Assembly (NCBI GenBank): GCA_963556495.2
Contig: OY747723.1
Coordinates: 14,478,501 to 14,542,500 of the forward strand
Direction: 5' to 3'
Origin: Valencia hispanica
Taxonomy: Eukaryota > Chordata > Actinopteri > Cyprinodontiformes > Valenciidae
DNA length: 64,000 bases
In this document: one piece after another, positions 23,883 to 35,409 of the stretch
Layout of the letters: the number at the start of each line of letters is the position of its first letter
Position numbering within the stretch: the stretch's first letter is position 1
Position numbers and translations under genes: made by a program
Notes under the pieces: model-generated
Database searches by the model: none
The model's input: only the letters and a program-made list of their open reading frames with translations
Told to the model about the DNA's origin: nothing

Positions 23883-26800
23883 CTGTTGAGAGCCTTGGCG
23901 ACAAGATATGCAAGTTCAGCCAAGTTAAGAACCATGCAGATAGAAGAGGCAGTAGCCATGAAAACAGTGAAGATGGTTTTCTCCGTGGGCCTCGAGATAA
24001 AGCAGTCCACCAGGTTAGGGCACGGCCACTGATCGCACTGTACCAGGCGTGGCATCTGGAAACCATCGTACACTACGTACAGGGCGTACCTGGAGAGGTA
24101 AGGACGTACACTGTGTGCTCACACCAAACCAGCTTAATTACGAACAGAGAGGAAAACCTTAATCCCACTTCTTACATGAATCCACCTTCAAACAGCATTT
24201 TGAACAGCAGGCTGCAGAGGTATGTCCACCAGAGGGCACCGGCTATTGGTAGTCTCCTCTTCTTTAGAGTCTCCAGTTCCTCCTCTTGTGCCTTATTGTT
24301 GGGGATGCTAGCTCGTCCAGAGCTCTGATGGACAAGAAGGCCGTCCACGAGAAGATAAAAGCAACAAGCAACCATTGAACAAAGCATAAAACAGTCTGAG
24401 ACTAACTCAGACATGACGAGAAAAATGCAGTCATATAAAATCACAAAAGTTGGAAATTTTTTCCTGCCTTGGACGAGTAGTCATACCAGTTGACGTGTTT
24501 CATATTAAGTTACATTATAACCCAAAGACTTGAACGTATTTTATTGGGATTTTATGTAAGACACCGACACAAAGTGGTGAATAGTTGTGAAGTGGAAGGA
24601 GATTATCTTTAATTTTTGTGTTTTCCCCTTAAACTTAATAACTGATTTTGCTACCCTTGGCAGCAACATTGTCTACAAAGCATTTGTGATGACTGGCACC
24701 AAGTCTTGGGGGAATCACGGCTATATCTTTCTTGCAGAATTGTTTTAATTCAGACATCATGGAGGATGCTTTGTTGGCCTATTTAGGTTCACGCTACAGG
24801 ATACAATTGGATTTAAAGGGGACATATGATGCCTCTTTTGAACAAGTTACGATAGGTCTATGGTCTGGACGAAACATGTTAATGAAGTTCTTAAAGTGAT
24901 CTCACCAGCTCAATTCTTGACCATTTCAGTCCCTTTCAGAATGAGCTGTTTAGAGGGCATTTGTCCAGACCACGCCCACCCTTCCTTTTACTAGACTGCG
25001 GGTTTGCCACACATGAGAATGGCATGGAATTGGTGGGCATGGTTTGACAGGTGAGGGGCGGTTATATGCAACTCATTGTGATGTCGCAATATGGCACTTT
25101 TTCAAACGGCTTGTAGAAACAAGATTTATGATGACGAAAGTTTGCACATTTTTCGGAGTGTTTATGGAGGCAGCAGAGACCCAAACTGCAACACAAAAGG
25201 ATGAAAAAAGTGAAACTTGCATAATATGTCCCCTTTAACTTGGAGCTTTGACTAAGCCACTCCAAAAATGTCACTTTATTTCTTTTGGGTCAATCAGATC
25301 AGACTTGCTGGCGTGCTTTGGAACGCTGTCCTGCTGCTCTTAAGGCTACAGACTAATGGTTGGATATCTTCCTTCAGGGTTTTCTGGCGCAGAGCAGAAT
25401 TTATGTTTCAATAATGACAAGTTGGCCAGGTGCTGACGCAGAAAAATCAGCCCCTGACCATCACACTACCACCACTGTGTTTGACTGAAGGTATGAAGTT
25501 TGTGTTCCAAAATTTCGAGTTTGTTTTCTCGAAAAAAAAAGGCACTGGTTACATTTAAACATCACATCACCTGACAAGACAGATCACCGCATTACAGCTG
25601 CGTTTTCTCACAAGTCATGTTAGCCTTGGACAAACAGAATTAAAAAAAAGGAACATCCACCTGAAGGAGTCGTCTCTTATCGCAGTGGTTACGATAGGCC
25701 ACATACATAGAAACCAAGAGGGTCGGCGTGGACACAAAGACGAGCTGAAGGCTCCAGAGGCGAATGTGGGACACTGGGAAGAACTGATCGTAACAGACGT
25801 TCTCACAGCCAGGCTGGTAGGAGAAGGGATGAGACAAAAAAAATTACAGAGAGATGCAAATCTGCACTAGTGCTAAAAAACTGCACCACCTTTCAGCTGG
25901 TATTGGGCTTGTTTTTATTAAATCGTTTGGAGTGAATAAACTAAATAGCATCATGCAGCCAATAGGTGTCAGCATTGGCTGTGTGTCTATCTTTGCCATT
26001 TTAGTCGTTTTGTAACCAACTGGCAACTATGCATCAGTTAGTGCTTTTAAATTTAGATCCAAATTCATTTACTTCTCATTTCAGTCATATCAACCATGCT
26101 CACATTCAATCCGACAACAAAGACAGTGGCGGTTCTAGACTAAATTTACCAAGGGGGCCAGGGTGGGGCCAGTGTTTATTTCATGGGGACACAGAACAAA
26201 TAAAAAAAGGCAATATTTCACTATTTAATTTATAAAGTGCCAAAGAGCCATATACGGTTCCAGAGTTGCAGGTTCCAGACCCCTGATCTTGTAGATGAAA
26301 ACTGTGATCCTATCTCAATACGGCTGAAGCTAAAAGTCCAACAATTTTTTTTATTTTTATTAACTGATTAATTAAAACTGTGAAGGTAAAAAAATGAAAT
26401 TGGTCCAAGGGACTGACAAGCTACGGTTTTTGCTCCAGCACATTTCATGATAAGAACCTGATTTAGTATAATCTCATCAGCACGGGGGCCAAGACCTGTT
26501 CTACAGGGGCACTGGCCCCTGGTGGCCCCTGTCTAGAACCGCCCATGAACAAAGAGTCCAGTTTGAACCAAACAAAAAGAAATTCCAGAAAGAAAGAAAA
26601 AGCCTTCGAGTTTAAGAGAACTCTATGAGTATTCAGCCTGAATTATGGCAAAGGCAGCAAACACAGTGATATTTTTATGCAAAGTCGTCTAAAAATTAGG
26701 CGCTCCTTTCATTAGAGAAATGACGAATTACCGGTACGTTTTTTTGCATAATCATTAAGAGACAACGGATCAAATTCCCATGACGAGCTACCTGTAGTGT

Positions 26801-26962
26801 GTTACAGGTGAAATCGGACTGCTCATCACCCCAGACGCTTTCTGCGGCTACAACCAACACCATGACTCTGAAAATAAACAGGACAGAGAGCCACACTTTC
26901 CCCAGGGAGGTGGAGTGTCGGTTGGTGCCAACCAGCTGAGCGTACAGAGCCGGCCAAGACAT
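23883..26962 (-). CDS. Beta-type connexin, Cx30.3/gjb8-like (four clear coding exons)
   Basis: Plasma-membrane gap-junction subunit. Minus-strand exons are 26962-26792 (57 codons), 25813-25661 (51 codons), 24324-24176 and 24089-23883, joined in phases 0, 0 and 2 to give about 226 residues before the uncertain tail. The N-terminus [41 protein letters not shown] in loop 1 (CX6CX3C), the short cytoplasmic loop ([20 protein letters not shown]), [12 protein letters not shown] in loop 2 and [13 protein letters not shown] at TM4 mark a GJB-group protein. The sequence is closest in my memory to fish Cx30.3 (gjb8); human GJB2 is the mammalian neighbour of GJA3. All splice sites are GT-AG. None of the intron positions matches gja3. 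Introns contain a hAT MITE, Tc1 debris and a TTAA MITE. Confidence 0.88.
24520..25560. repeat. Tc1-related repeat, split by a nested MITE
   Basis: The flanks at 24,520-24,812 and 25,239-25,560 are two parts of one degenerate repeat in connexin intron 2. Signs are GATTTTATGTAAGACACCGA, AAAGTGGTGAATAGTTGTGA, GGAGCTTTGACTAAGCCACT and CACACTACCACCACTGTG, which correspond to parts of the same family elsewhere in the window (28,100-28,480 and 31,465-32,065). Removing 24,817-25,234 and one TTAA brings the two halves together. Confidence 0.55.
24817..25234. mobile_element. MITE with TTAA target duplication (piggyBac-like)
   Basis: The ends are AGGGGACATATGATGC and GCATAATATGTCCCCT, inverted copies of each other with one mismatch. 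Direct TTAA copies flank them at 24813-24816 and 25235-25238. TTAA duplication is the hallmark of piggyBac-type transposition. It is 418 bp with no transposase frame. It is nested in an older Tc1-related repeat. Confidence 0.75.
26124..26547. mobile_element. hAT-type MITE in beta-connexin intron 1
   Basis: The terminal inverted repeats are CAGTGGCGGTTCTAGAC (left) and GTCTAGAACCGCCCATG (right), with 2 mismatches in 17. A perfect 8-bp target duplication AACAAAGA flanks them (26116-26123 and 26548-26555). Eight bases is the hAT signature. The internal 390 bp is non-coding. Confidence 0.88.
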
Positions 26963-28099
26963 CCTGTTGGAGCAGGGGCAGAGAAAGAAACAGGAAAGAT
27001 GATAAATCAGAAAAGTCCATTTTTATTCCAGTAAACTGCAGGTTATATTATTAAACGTTTCGTATTTTGATCAAAGTGACCCCAGACTTCTGCTCGGAAC
27101 TCCAAAAACCCTATTCATCACGCCGTGGGTCAGGATCACAGGCACTTCCGAGGAGCTCGGTGGCAAAAGATGAAAGCGGAGGAATCCGCCGAAAACAAAA
27201 GACAACTCTTGACAGAGGAAGGGGATGAAAAGGAATGAAAGTGAGAGGAGGAAGGTCGAAGGTCGAAGGAAGGCCCAGTGCCAGCATTCATGTGGACCAT
27301 CTGATGAACCTCGCTGCCCACTGAAACTGAGCCCGCTATTGTAAAAAGCACACTCACTGTACTGTACAAAGCCACACCGAGTCTCACCATTCACAGTTGG
27401 CGAACCATTTATTTTCCTAAATGATTCAGGTCGCACTGTAAAAACTACCCTTACATAATATCTGAGATGATAAATATTAAACATAAAAATGTATTGCTTT
27501 CTTAAATTGTTTTTTTTCCCCCACAATATTTAATTTAACAGTAAAATAAATTCATAAAACAGCAATTTTCTCACCTTGTTTACAGTGTGTCAGGTTATTG
27601 GCTGTAAAAGTATTCCCATTTTCCTTTCCTGCAAGAAAAAAAACAAACATGCATCTCATTGAAATTACAGAACTGATATAATAATATAAAAATAACTAAA
27701 TCGAAATTTGTTCTCAGGGAGCAACAAGACACAAACCTGCAGCTCCTGAGTCTTCTGCATAAAGATGCCCCCCCTTTCACTATACAGTACCAGAGACATA
27801 CAGGATGACTTCCTGCAAGGATTTTCAAAATAAAGCTCACCAGGGCTTTGTTTTGGACGTGAGGCTCTTTCTGTAAGCGGGAATCAGCCTGCACTGATTT
27901 TCTGAACTTAGCAGAGTGTATTTCAGACAATACCAAAGCTGTTGGGGGGGTTACTGCTAGACAGGCCTCCTGTGGTCTTCAGAGCCTTCAAAAATAATCA
28001 GATCCTTTGAATTTGTTTTTTTACATTTGGTCACATTACTACCACAAACTTTGAAAAAGATCTGTAATCTGTAAAAGGGTGATGTGGATGTATTCAGAC
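26963..28099. other. Upstream of the beta connexin; no coding feature
   Basis: This flank should include the promoter and any 5' non-coding exon of the beta connexin. I see no TATA box or clear exon. The frames on the minus strand at 27,071-27,936 lack domains. Confidence 0.35.
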
Positions 28100-28490
28100 G
28101 TCAGAGTCAGACTTTTTTAGACTTCTTCTCTAAATAACAATTTAGAGTACAAATAGTTTGAAAGAGTTTGACCATTCTTTGCAAAATAGCTCAAGCTCAG
28201 ATTTAGGTCTGGACTTTGACTAGGCCATTGTAACACAGACTGTATGCTTTATCTAAACTACCCCATTGTGTTTCAGGCTGAATGTTTACAATTATTGTCC
28301 TGCTAGAAGGTGAACCTTCACTCCAGCTACAAGTCCTTTGCAGCCTTCCCCACACCATGATACTGCCAGCACCATGTTTCAAGGTGGCGGTATAGCATGG
28401 CGTGTTAAGGGTGACGTGCAGTGTTGAGATTTCTGTTCCACATAGCATTTTGCATGCCATCTGAAAACTGTAACTCTGCATGTTTACTGT
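28100..28490 (-). repeat. Antisense Tc1-transposase-derived repeat
   Basis: Read on the minus strand, the frame ending at 28203 contains LKHGAGSIMVWGRLQ, the Tc1 transposase HGGGSIMVWG region, and ends NGLVKVQT, another Tc1-family motif. Plus-strand landmarks are TGGACTTTGACTAGGCCATT (28,209), TGTCCTGCTAGAAGGTGAAC (28,296) and CACCATGATACTGCCAGCAC (28,353). Confidence 0.65.
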
Positions 28491-28689
28491 CGCAAACTTT
28501 GAATTGTTTCATTTCAACCATGTTTTTTCATGTATGTTTATAGAGGAGAGCAGGTAGGCAAGACTGGGGAAAGGAGATGAACATGAAAGGAGCTGAGGAG
28601 GAGTTATCCTAACTCATGGCATGCAGCTTTTTCTTTAGTGATTCAGGCACTTCAAGTTTCCACTAAAAAGGAAAACTGGATTATTTGGC

Positions 28690-29335
28690 AGTTCTTACAG
28701 TTGAGCTTTTGACAATTGGATCAGCTTTGCAGTGGATAGAAGTCTTGCGGGTAAAGGATGTCATAATCAGCTCAGACTCGAGTTCAGCTCCTGTGGCAAT
28801 TAAAAATGTCATGTCTAATAGCAGGCAAGATTTGGTCAATGAAATTTATGAAACCTTACATAAAGACTTCACAGAAGGGATTTTAAAGTTTTGTTTTTGT
28901 GAATTCCAGCTCACAGAGAAATAAAGGGCAATGAAGCAGCTGATCAGTTAGCAAAACAGTCACTTTCAATGAATGATCTTGTTATGGATGTTCCTTTTAG
29001 TAGGGCAGAAGCAAAGTCATTGATCAAAAGAAATATTATGGCGGAATGGCAGTCTCATTGGGAGGGATTGACAGTTGGAAGACATTTGTATTCCTTGCAG
29101 AGCACAGTTGGAAATAGACAGTGCACTCGGTTTAGTAATAATCTTATTTACACCTTATTTACAAGCATGCAACAGGGTTATGTGAGCATTGTGATGAGAT
29201 ATTGGAATGTAGAACATGTTCTTATCAGCTGAAATAAGTATTCAAGACAAAGGATAGTTCTAGTACGGGAATTACAGAATCATGGACAGGAAGAAATCAA
29301 TGTAAAAGAAAATTCTGACAAGTTAGGCTGAAAAC
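28690..29335 (+). pseudogene. Non-LTR retrotransposon RNase H domain remnant
   Basis: Open frames encode AELTAIGSALQW-like and KDVIISSDSSSAPVAIKNV segments, then after a frame change GIKGNEAADQLAKQS-like coding and a C-terminal block (AEAKSLIKRNIMAEWQSHW). These are the RNase H core and tail found at the 3' end of some LINE ORF2 proteins (I-clade-like, for example Nimb of fishes). Stops and a frameshift near 28,900 show it is dead. Confidence 0.65.
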
Positions 29336-29469
29336 GGTGCTCATATTTCTGAGGGAATCTGGGGTTATAGGAAGAATATAGTCTTTTATTTTGTATTGAG
29401 ATATGAGGATCGTGCTCTGGCTCACACTCCGATACAGTAGATGGCGGAAAATGCACTGCGACAAAAAAT

Positions 29470-30030
29470 ATATTGTCTCTTGGTAATTTAATAGTATCTC
29501 AATATTTAGTAAATAGAAGCACGTGGAAAGTCTTAAAAGAGATCAGCGTTGGTAGTGATCATTATCTGATAATTATTGAAATTGGTATTGATACTGATGT
29601 AACACCAGAAGAAAGAGAGGTGGGGGGGGAGGTTAAGAAAGCAAACTGGGGAGTGTTTAAAACATTAAGTGAGGGGAATTGGAGGGATGTGGATTTAGAC
29701 CCACCTGTTGATGAATTAAACTCTAAAATTAGTCAGATTTTGACTGATGCTCCAAAAGAATCTATCCCAAAGAACACGAAATGAGACGGACCCAAGCTGC
29801 GTTTCTAGATGTAGAGAAGGCGTATGATATTATGTGGAATGAGGGTCTCCTGATCAAAATGTATCAGATGGGTGTTAAAAGAAGAATGTTTACATGGATT
29901 AGATTTTTTTGTTTAAACTGGAAGACAGATTGCTGTATGAGTTGGAAAGGAGTTAAGTGCAGAATGGTACACCACAGAGTAGTATCGATGGGCAGAAACA
30001 GCTTCTTCAGGATTGCCATTCAGTAAGGCT
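29470..30030 (+). pseudogene. Non-LTR retrotransposon endonuclease/RT fragments
   Basis: The first frame (29473-29784) has SVGSDHYLI, resembling the catalytic SDH end of an apurinic-type endonuclease, followed by the linker to RT. The second (29781-30026) has AAFLDVEKAYDIMWNEGLL, the RT motif with the first catalytic Asp. The large gap between them, the stops and the position after the RNase H part of the preceding copy indicate a separate, internally deleted copy of the same or a related family. Confidence 0.6.
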
Positions 30031-30239
30031 CCTTCTTGGCCTTGCGTTAATGTACATTTTTAAGCTTCAGTTGAGAGAACTGCCAAAACTCAAGGGTGTC
30101 CATCATTTTAGAGACATTTTTTTCATGTTTAACTATCTCTCTTTTGACACTATGTTTACAACAGTTCCAATCAGCTTCTATGTTCATTACAGAAGACACT
30201 ATTCAACAACGGCGAAGCTGCCAGAAGTTGCATTATACT

Positions 30240-30834
30240 GAACCCAAGCCCGCAATTTGGAAGTCTGAGGGTTGAAAGAACAATGTGGCATTGTGGTGTG
30301 TAGGTGTGTGTAGGAAAGTGTGTCTGTGCGTGATTGTTGTGACTGTAACTGGACACAGCTAGAGTCTGAAGGAACGTCTCAGATCCAAGTTACGTCTTGG
30401 CAGCGGCCAGCGAGCAGGACAGTGCAGCTCTGTGTGCCGCCGATGACTGGGACAGATGAGCTTTTCCCACAGTTTGTTGAAGTGTGGGAGCAAAAGCGAC
30501 TTCCTCGGTTCGCACTATGGATTCTCTTGAAAGTCAAATGAAGACATCTGAAGACGCTCTAACAGCCGGATTCGGATGCCAAATTTAAGACAGGGATGCG
30601 ATCTAGGAAAATGAGGATCTGGAAATGGTGATATTAGGAAAGCCATCCTCTGAATAAGGCATGACCATCATATGCTGAAACTACACAGTAGTAGGAATTT
30701 TACAATAAAAGACCTGAAAATGTGGCATGCATTAGCATTTAGCTTATTTTGCTGTCATACCCCTAAATAAAAGAAAGCACAATCGATTGTCTTCAGAAAT
30801 TACTTTCTTAGTGAGTAGAGTTAAACTTGTCATA
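30240..30834. other. Intergenic, nothing recognised
   Basis: No gene, repeat terminus or RNA gene is identifiable here. A GC-richer part at 30,340-30,520 has an open frame of 73 codons without a recognisable domain. Confidence 0.35.
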
Positions 30835-30965
30835 GCTTAACTTTGACTAGGCCATTCTTTAACACGGATATACTTTGATCTAAATTATTCCAGTGCAGTT
30901 CTGATTGTGTGTTAGAGAAACATTGTCCTGCTAGAAGGTGAACCTCCACCCCAGCTTCCCTGTTC
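30835..30965. repeat. Tc1-related repeat fragment
   Basis: TTTGACTAGGCCATTCTTTA and TTGTCCTGCTAGAAGGTGAA are the same two blocks, in the same order and spacing, as in the copy at 28,209-28,315. Confidence 0.6.
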
Positions 30966-31464
30966 CTATTGAATAAAGCTTAGTTAGCAAAGTTAGCTTT
31001 CCACCACATAGAATGTTTTGTATGTAGGTCAACAGGTGCCACTTTGGGTTGGTCTGTCACTCAAAATCTCAATAAAACACATGTAGGTATGTGTTTTGTG
31101 ACAGAATGCGAACGGTTCAAGTGGTGTTAACACGAGGCCCTGCGTCGGTGAACGGGTATCAGTGTCAGGACTTAAAGAGCTTCTGTCTGCGCCTTCTATC
31201 GAAGCGGGAGCAGAAACAGCTGAGAAAGGCTTGGTGGATCGCTTTAGTCTGGTCTATGAGTGGAAGTGTGGGAATCAGGGTGAGAGAGGATGAAAGAGAG
31301 CAGAACGTTAGAGTAGTTCATGGTCTCTGATCAGCAAGCCAGAAAAGGAACAGAGGGAGGCACTGTCGGCAAGCACACAAACAAACAACCACACATTGTA
31401 CCATCACATACTGTACAAACATACACTCACATGTGTGTTGACCAACCACAGACAATTTTATGAC

Positions 31465-32065
31465 TTACATACAGAGCCTTGCAAAGGTGTTAATATACTC
31501 CTTGAACTTTCCCACATTTTGTCATTGATTTTATATGATAGATCAACACATGATACTGCATAGTTGCAAAGTGGGGAAAAAAATGAATACGGTTTGCAGT
31601 TTTTGTTACAAACATAAGTCTGAAAAGTTGGGCCTGCATTTCTTTCCATCTCACTGACTCAATACTTCACCACCAGTCACTGGGATTGCAGCTGTAAATG
31701 TCTCAGACGATGTCTATACCAGCTACCGTCTCCACCGTTTTGACCATTCTTCTTTGCCAAATAGCTCAAGCTCAGTGGGATTGGATGGGAGGCATCTATG
31801 AGCAAGAATTTTCAAGTATTGTCACAGATTTGTTTAAGGTCAGGACTTTGACTGGGCCATGTTTCTAACTGTTTTTTCTTTGAGGATTAGCTCGTATTTT
31901 TCTTCATCCATTTTCCCATCAGTTCTGTAATGCTGGAAAATTCATCCGCACAGCATGATGTTGCCACTACCGCATTTTACTGTGTGGATTATGTTTTCCT
32001 GGATGATGCACAGTGTTAATTTTCCTCCACATATAGCGTATCTCTCCCTGGCCTGTCTGCTGCGC
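31465..32065. repeat. Tc1-related non-autonomous repeat, longer copy
   Basis: It begins ACATACAGAGCCTTGCAAAG, a form of the family end seen in inverse near 38,270 (TTATTCAAGGCACTGTAG) and 43,985. It contains CACATTTTGTCATTGATTTT, GTCAGGACTTTGACTGGGCC and GCACAGCATGATGTTGCCAC. It is non-coding. Confidence 0.6.
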
Positions 32066-32164
32066 TCATGATGGGCGTCATGATACTGTTCATTAATTAA
32101 ATTAAATTAAAAAAGATTTTCATGATCCCAGAGGGAAATTAAGTGTTGTTGTAGCTCATGCTAA

Positions 32165-32490
32165 TTAATTCTTTAAGGAGTTGTTGTACAACGAAGATAC
32201 ACACTGGCGTATCTTAGGCAACAGGAGTCTCTCCATGATGTGGGATGTCAGGGCAACAGGTCTATAGTCATTGATGACTGATGGGCGATTTTTCTTTGGT
32301 ACTGGAACAAGACAGGATGTCTTCCACAACACTGGAACCTTCTCCTGGGTCAGGCTAGGTTGAAGAGGTACTGCAGAATCCCACAGACTGCTCTTCACAG
32401 GCCTTCAGGACTCTGGAGCTGACACCATCTGGGCCTGCAGCCTTGTTCCGGTTCAGTCTCTCCAGCTGCCTCTTCACCTGACTTCAAAAG
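32165..32490 (-). pseudogene. Non-LTR reverse transcriptase fragment
   Basis: On the minus strand, codons for KRQLERLNRNKAAGPDGVSS (about 32,490-32,425) lead after a frame change into WKTSCLVPVPKKNRPSVIND, then YRPVALTSHIM, RT domain segments of a fish LINE. A frameshift near 32,395 and the missing catalytic region make it a fragment. Confidence 0.75.
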
Positions 32491-33008
32491 ACAGGACAAG
32501 TGGGAGGGGGAAGCAAAGGGAGCAGTAGCATCTCCTGAAGACAAACTTGTGGAAGCAGAAGAGTCCATGACTGAGGTGAAGAATAAAACATCTGAGGTGG
32601 GACAGGAAAGCTGTGGGTCAGAGGAGGATGGGATGTCTGTTTGGCTGGGGACAAGAATCGAGGATGCTGAGCTGGTTCCAGAAGTGAACCTATTTAAGAA
32701 TGTATTCAGTTCATTGGCTCATTCGAGACATAATTTAGAGAAATGTACACACAGGTGGACTACATTACTCCTAATTACATATCTTCTGGCGGTAATTAGT
32801 TGCATGCGATTTTTAGGGGTATCATAATAAAAGGAAGCTGAATTTATTGTGTTCAGAAAAAGTGTAACCAGCAGGGGGCAGTGTTGTTAAATCCCACTTT
32901 CAAACTCTATAGAAGAAGGTTGTCGCTCACCACCACCTTGTTGGTTGCTGCAGTAGAAAGAACACGGAGGCTAACCTCAGTGTATGACTTCAACATTAAC
33001 AGATAACA

Positions 33009-35271
33009 ATGGCGCTTGAATCGCGGATTACACAGGAGGAAATAAAGAAGGAGCCCGAGAAACCTATCGACCGGGAAAAGGTACACAGGATTTTACGCCA
33101 CAATTCCACGCAGCTTGTTTACCTTCTGAGTCCCGAGCTAACCTAGTTAGCATCAGCTGCTAATACGAACGCAAACTCTGTAAAGATATTTGTAATATTA
33201 GGTCACTTGCAACATAGTAGGTGAACTATGTAAAACCTTTCGCTGCGCTAATGTCAACCTGTTTAACAGTCACGGGGGGAAAGGGCTGGAAAATAACGAA
33301 ACGCCAGTGTAACGTGCTAGCTAATGCTTTACTAGCTAATGGCTATTCAGCATGAGCGTTAAAAGACGTTTAAAGTTATTATCTTAAAACTATTGTTGAC
33401 TTCATGTCATGTTTTCCCATAACGAATACTTCTTATTACTTTTTTCTTGGGAATGTAGCGTATAAATGAAAATTTGTACCCAACGAGCTTATCAGACATT
33501 TTCATACGCGACGCGTATAGTAAGGGGGCTAAGTTTTAATCGATCTGAAATCCCTTTGAGCTCTGGTTGAAAAATCTAAAATACATATTTTGGGGAAACC
33601 ATAAAACCTGAACCTGTGTTGTTATGCACTTAGTAAATATTTGTAAAAAATGTTGAACATTTGGGCTATTTAAATAAACACAACATAGGTGGGTTTCAAT
33701 ACCTTTACAGAAAGTAGTATGTTTATATGTAGGGCATTCTACTCCAGAGTTGACTAGTTAAAGCGTTGTTGGTTTAAACCAAACGAAGAAAGCATTTTAA
33801 GCATCACCCTATTCAGAACTCAAAGAAATGGGGTAACATTATTTCTGTTGTAATTTAAAGGATCTTAGTATATTTAAAAAAAATTCCAATCCAAATCTAT
33901 CTCTATCCCTGCTGAATGAAATCACCCCCACAGCATGATGCTGCCACCACCATGTGTTACCACGGGGATAACGTTTCCACGTTTGACTACTCTTAGTGGT
34001 TTTCTAGTGTTTAGGTCTAATCTCCTTAACTTTCTTTGTCCGTTTTCTTTAAAAACCACAAAACACCCCTTTACTGAAGCGCCCAAAATATATTGCACAC
34101 TTTAGCAACTTAAATACACTTGTGTACTCTCGTAAAAACATTAGTACAGCAATATACTTTACTTGTTAGTATGTGTGTGTGTGTGCTTTATTAGGTTGAA
34201 CAGTAGCCTATCTGCATTAGCCGTTCTGCTAGCTCTGCACCAAGATATTCCATGCGCCTAGACCACGTCGGTGTAAAAATGACAAATAAAGCTTAAACTT
34301 TTGTGAAAGTTAGTGGTGGATTTTGACACCAGTGACCGTTTGTAATTTGCCTCTTAGCACATGTGTATGAAATAACCTGCTGATGCATGTATTTGTTTAT
34401 TCTTTCTACCTTTTTACATTGAGGAATCATTGTAAGTTGCTTGAAATATCCACCCTCACTAAAAAGTTGAGCTGTAGTAGGTTGGTATTGCCACTAGATG
34501 GCAGTCCCGATGGATTCATTTTGAGCATGTTGCGCTGAAACCTTTCAAAAACATAGCGCTTACTCTAGTGTTTACATATAGAAATTTGGTTGTGTTTTAA
34601 GTAAATTTTTTGTAAAAAAAAAAAAAAGTTTTTTTTTTTATTATACAGCTTGTGTTAAAACTTAGACTTGTTCTTTGTTTGTTTGCTGCAGACGTGCCCC
34701 CTTCTCCTGCGAGTATTTACTACCAACAGTGGGCGACACCACAGAGCAGATGAATTTGCTCGGGGCAACGTGCCCTCCAGTGAACTCCAAATATACACGT
34801 GGTAAGAAGTCAAACAGCTTTATTTGGGTTTTCTGTTGGTTTGTCTGCATTTAGCTGTCACAGAAGTAGAAGTGGACACACAAGAGCGGAACTATTGACT
34901 GTATGTGTGTTGCAGGATGGACGCTACATTGAAGGAGCTTACTAGTTTAGTAAAGGAAGTGTATCCAGAAGCCAGGAAAAAGGGGACCCACTTCAGTTTT
35001 GCCATTGTCTTCCCTGATCCTAGAGCAAAGATGTACAAGTAAGTGTAACTGGTGCTGATTAGACAAATGGATTATATGAATACTAGGTTCTTAACATCAA
35101 CTGATCACTTTAAGGTTGAAAGAGATCGGCAGCACTGTGTCTGGAAGGAAGGGCCTGGATGACTCCATGACGCTGCAGTCTCAGCGTTTCCAGATCGGCG
35201 ACTACCTGGATATAGCAATCACGCCACCCAACAGAGCGCCACCCCTCAACACGCGCATGAGGCCCTTCTGA
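33009..35271 (+). CDS. sap18: Sin3A-associated protein 18
   Basis: Sap18 is a small ubiquitin-like-fold nuclear protein. It joins the Sin3-HDAC corepressor and, with RNPS1 and Acinus, the ASAP/PSAP complexes at exon junctions. Four exons are visible: 33009-33080, 34692-34801, 34916-35038 and 35115-35271. All have GT-AG introns, and together they give 462 nt, or 153 aa, the same length as the human protein. The product begins MALESRITQEEIKKEPEKPI, continues through TCPLLLRVFTTNSGRHHR, SSELQIYTWMDATLKELTSL, EVYPEARKKGTHFSFAIVFP and SGRKGLDDSMTLQSQRFQIG, and ends LNTRMRPF. Almost every residue agrees with the vertebrate family except the RAKMYKL stretch and the C-terminal tail. An AATAAA lies about 105 bases after the stop. 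Intron 1 holds a small Tc1-derived fragment near 33,935. Confidence 0.97.
33905..33965. repeat. Antisense Tc1-transposase fragment in sap18 intron 1
   Basis: CCCACAGCATGATGCTGCCA at about 33,928, followed by CCACCATG, is the reverse complement of Tc1 transposase HGGGSIMLWG codons. Only about 60 bases can be recognised. Confidence 0.5.
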
Positions 35272-35377
35272 ATACACCCGTACACATCAGTGTGTTCCCT
35301 CAGAGGGATGGATCTGTATTTTATGTTTCCTCAGTTTTCTTAAGTGTTTCTCCTCATTTTGATAAAACTTGATGTTT

Positions 35378-35383
35378 AATAAA
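35378..35383 (+). terminator. sap18 polyadenylation signal
   Basis: A canonical AATAAA lies in the sap18 3' UTR about 105 bases after the TGA stop, followed by a T-rich stretch at 35,409. Confidence 0.75.
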
Positions 35384-35409
35384 GCTGCTTTTTGGCATAG
35401 GCAAAGCCT

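Noticed and set aside
28969..29232. Open frame considered as a host gene
   Set aside because: Its content is the C-terminal part of a LINE RNase H region, and it follows directly on RNase H remnants.
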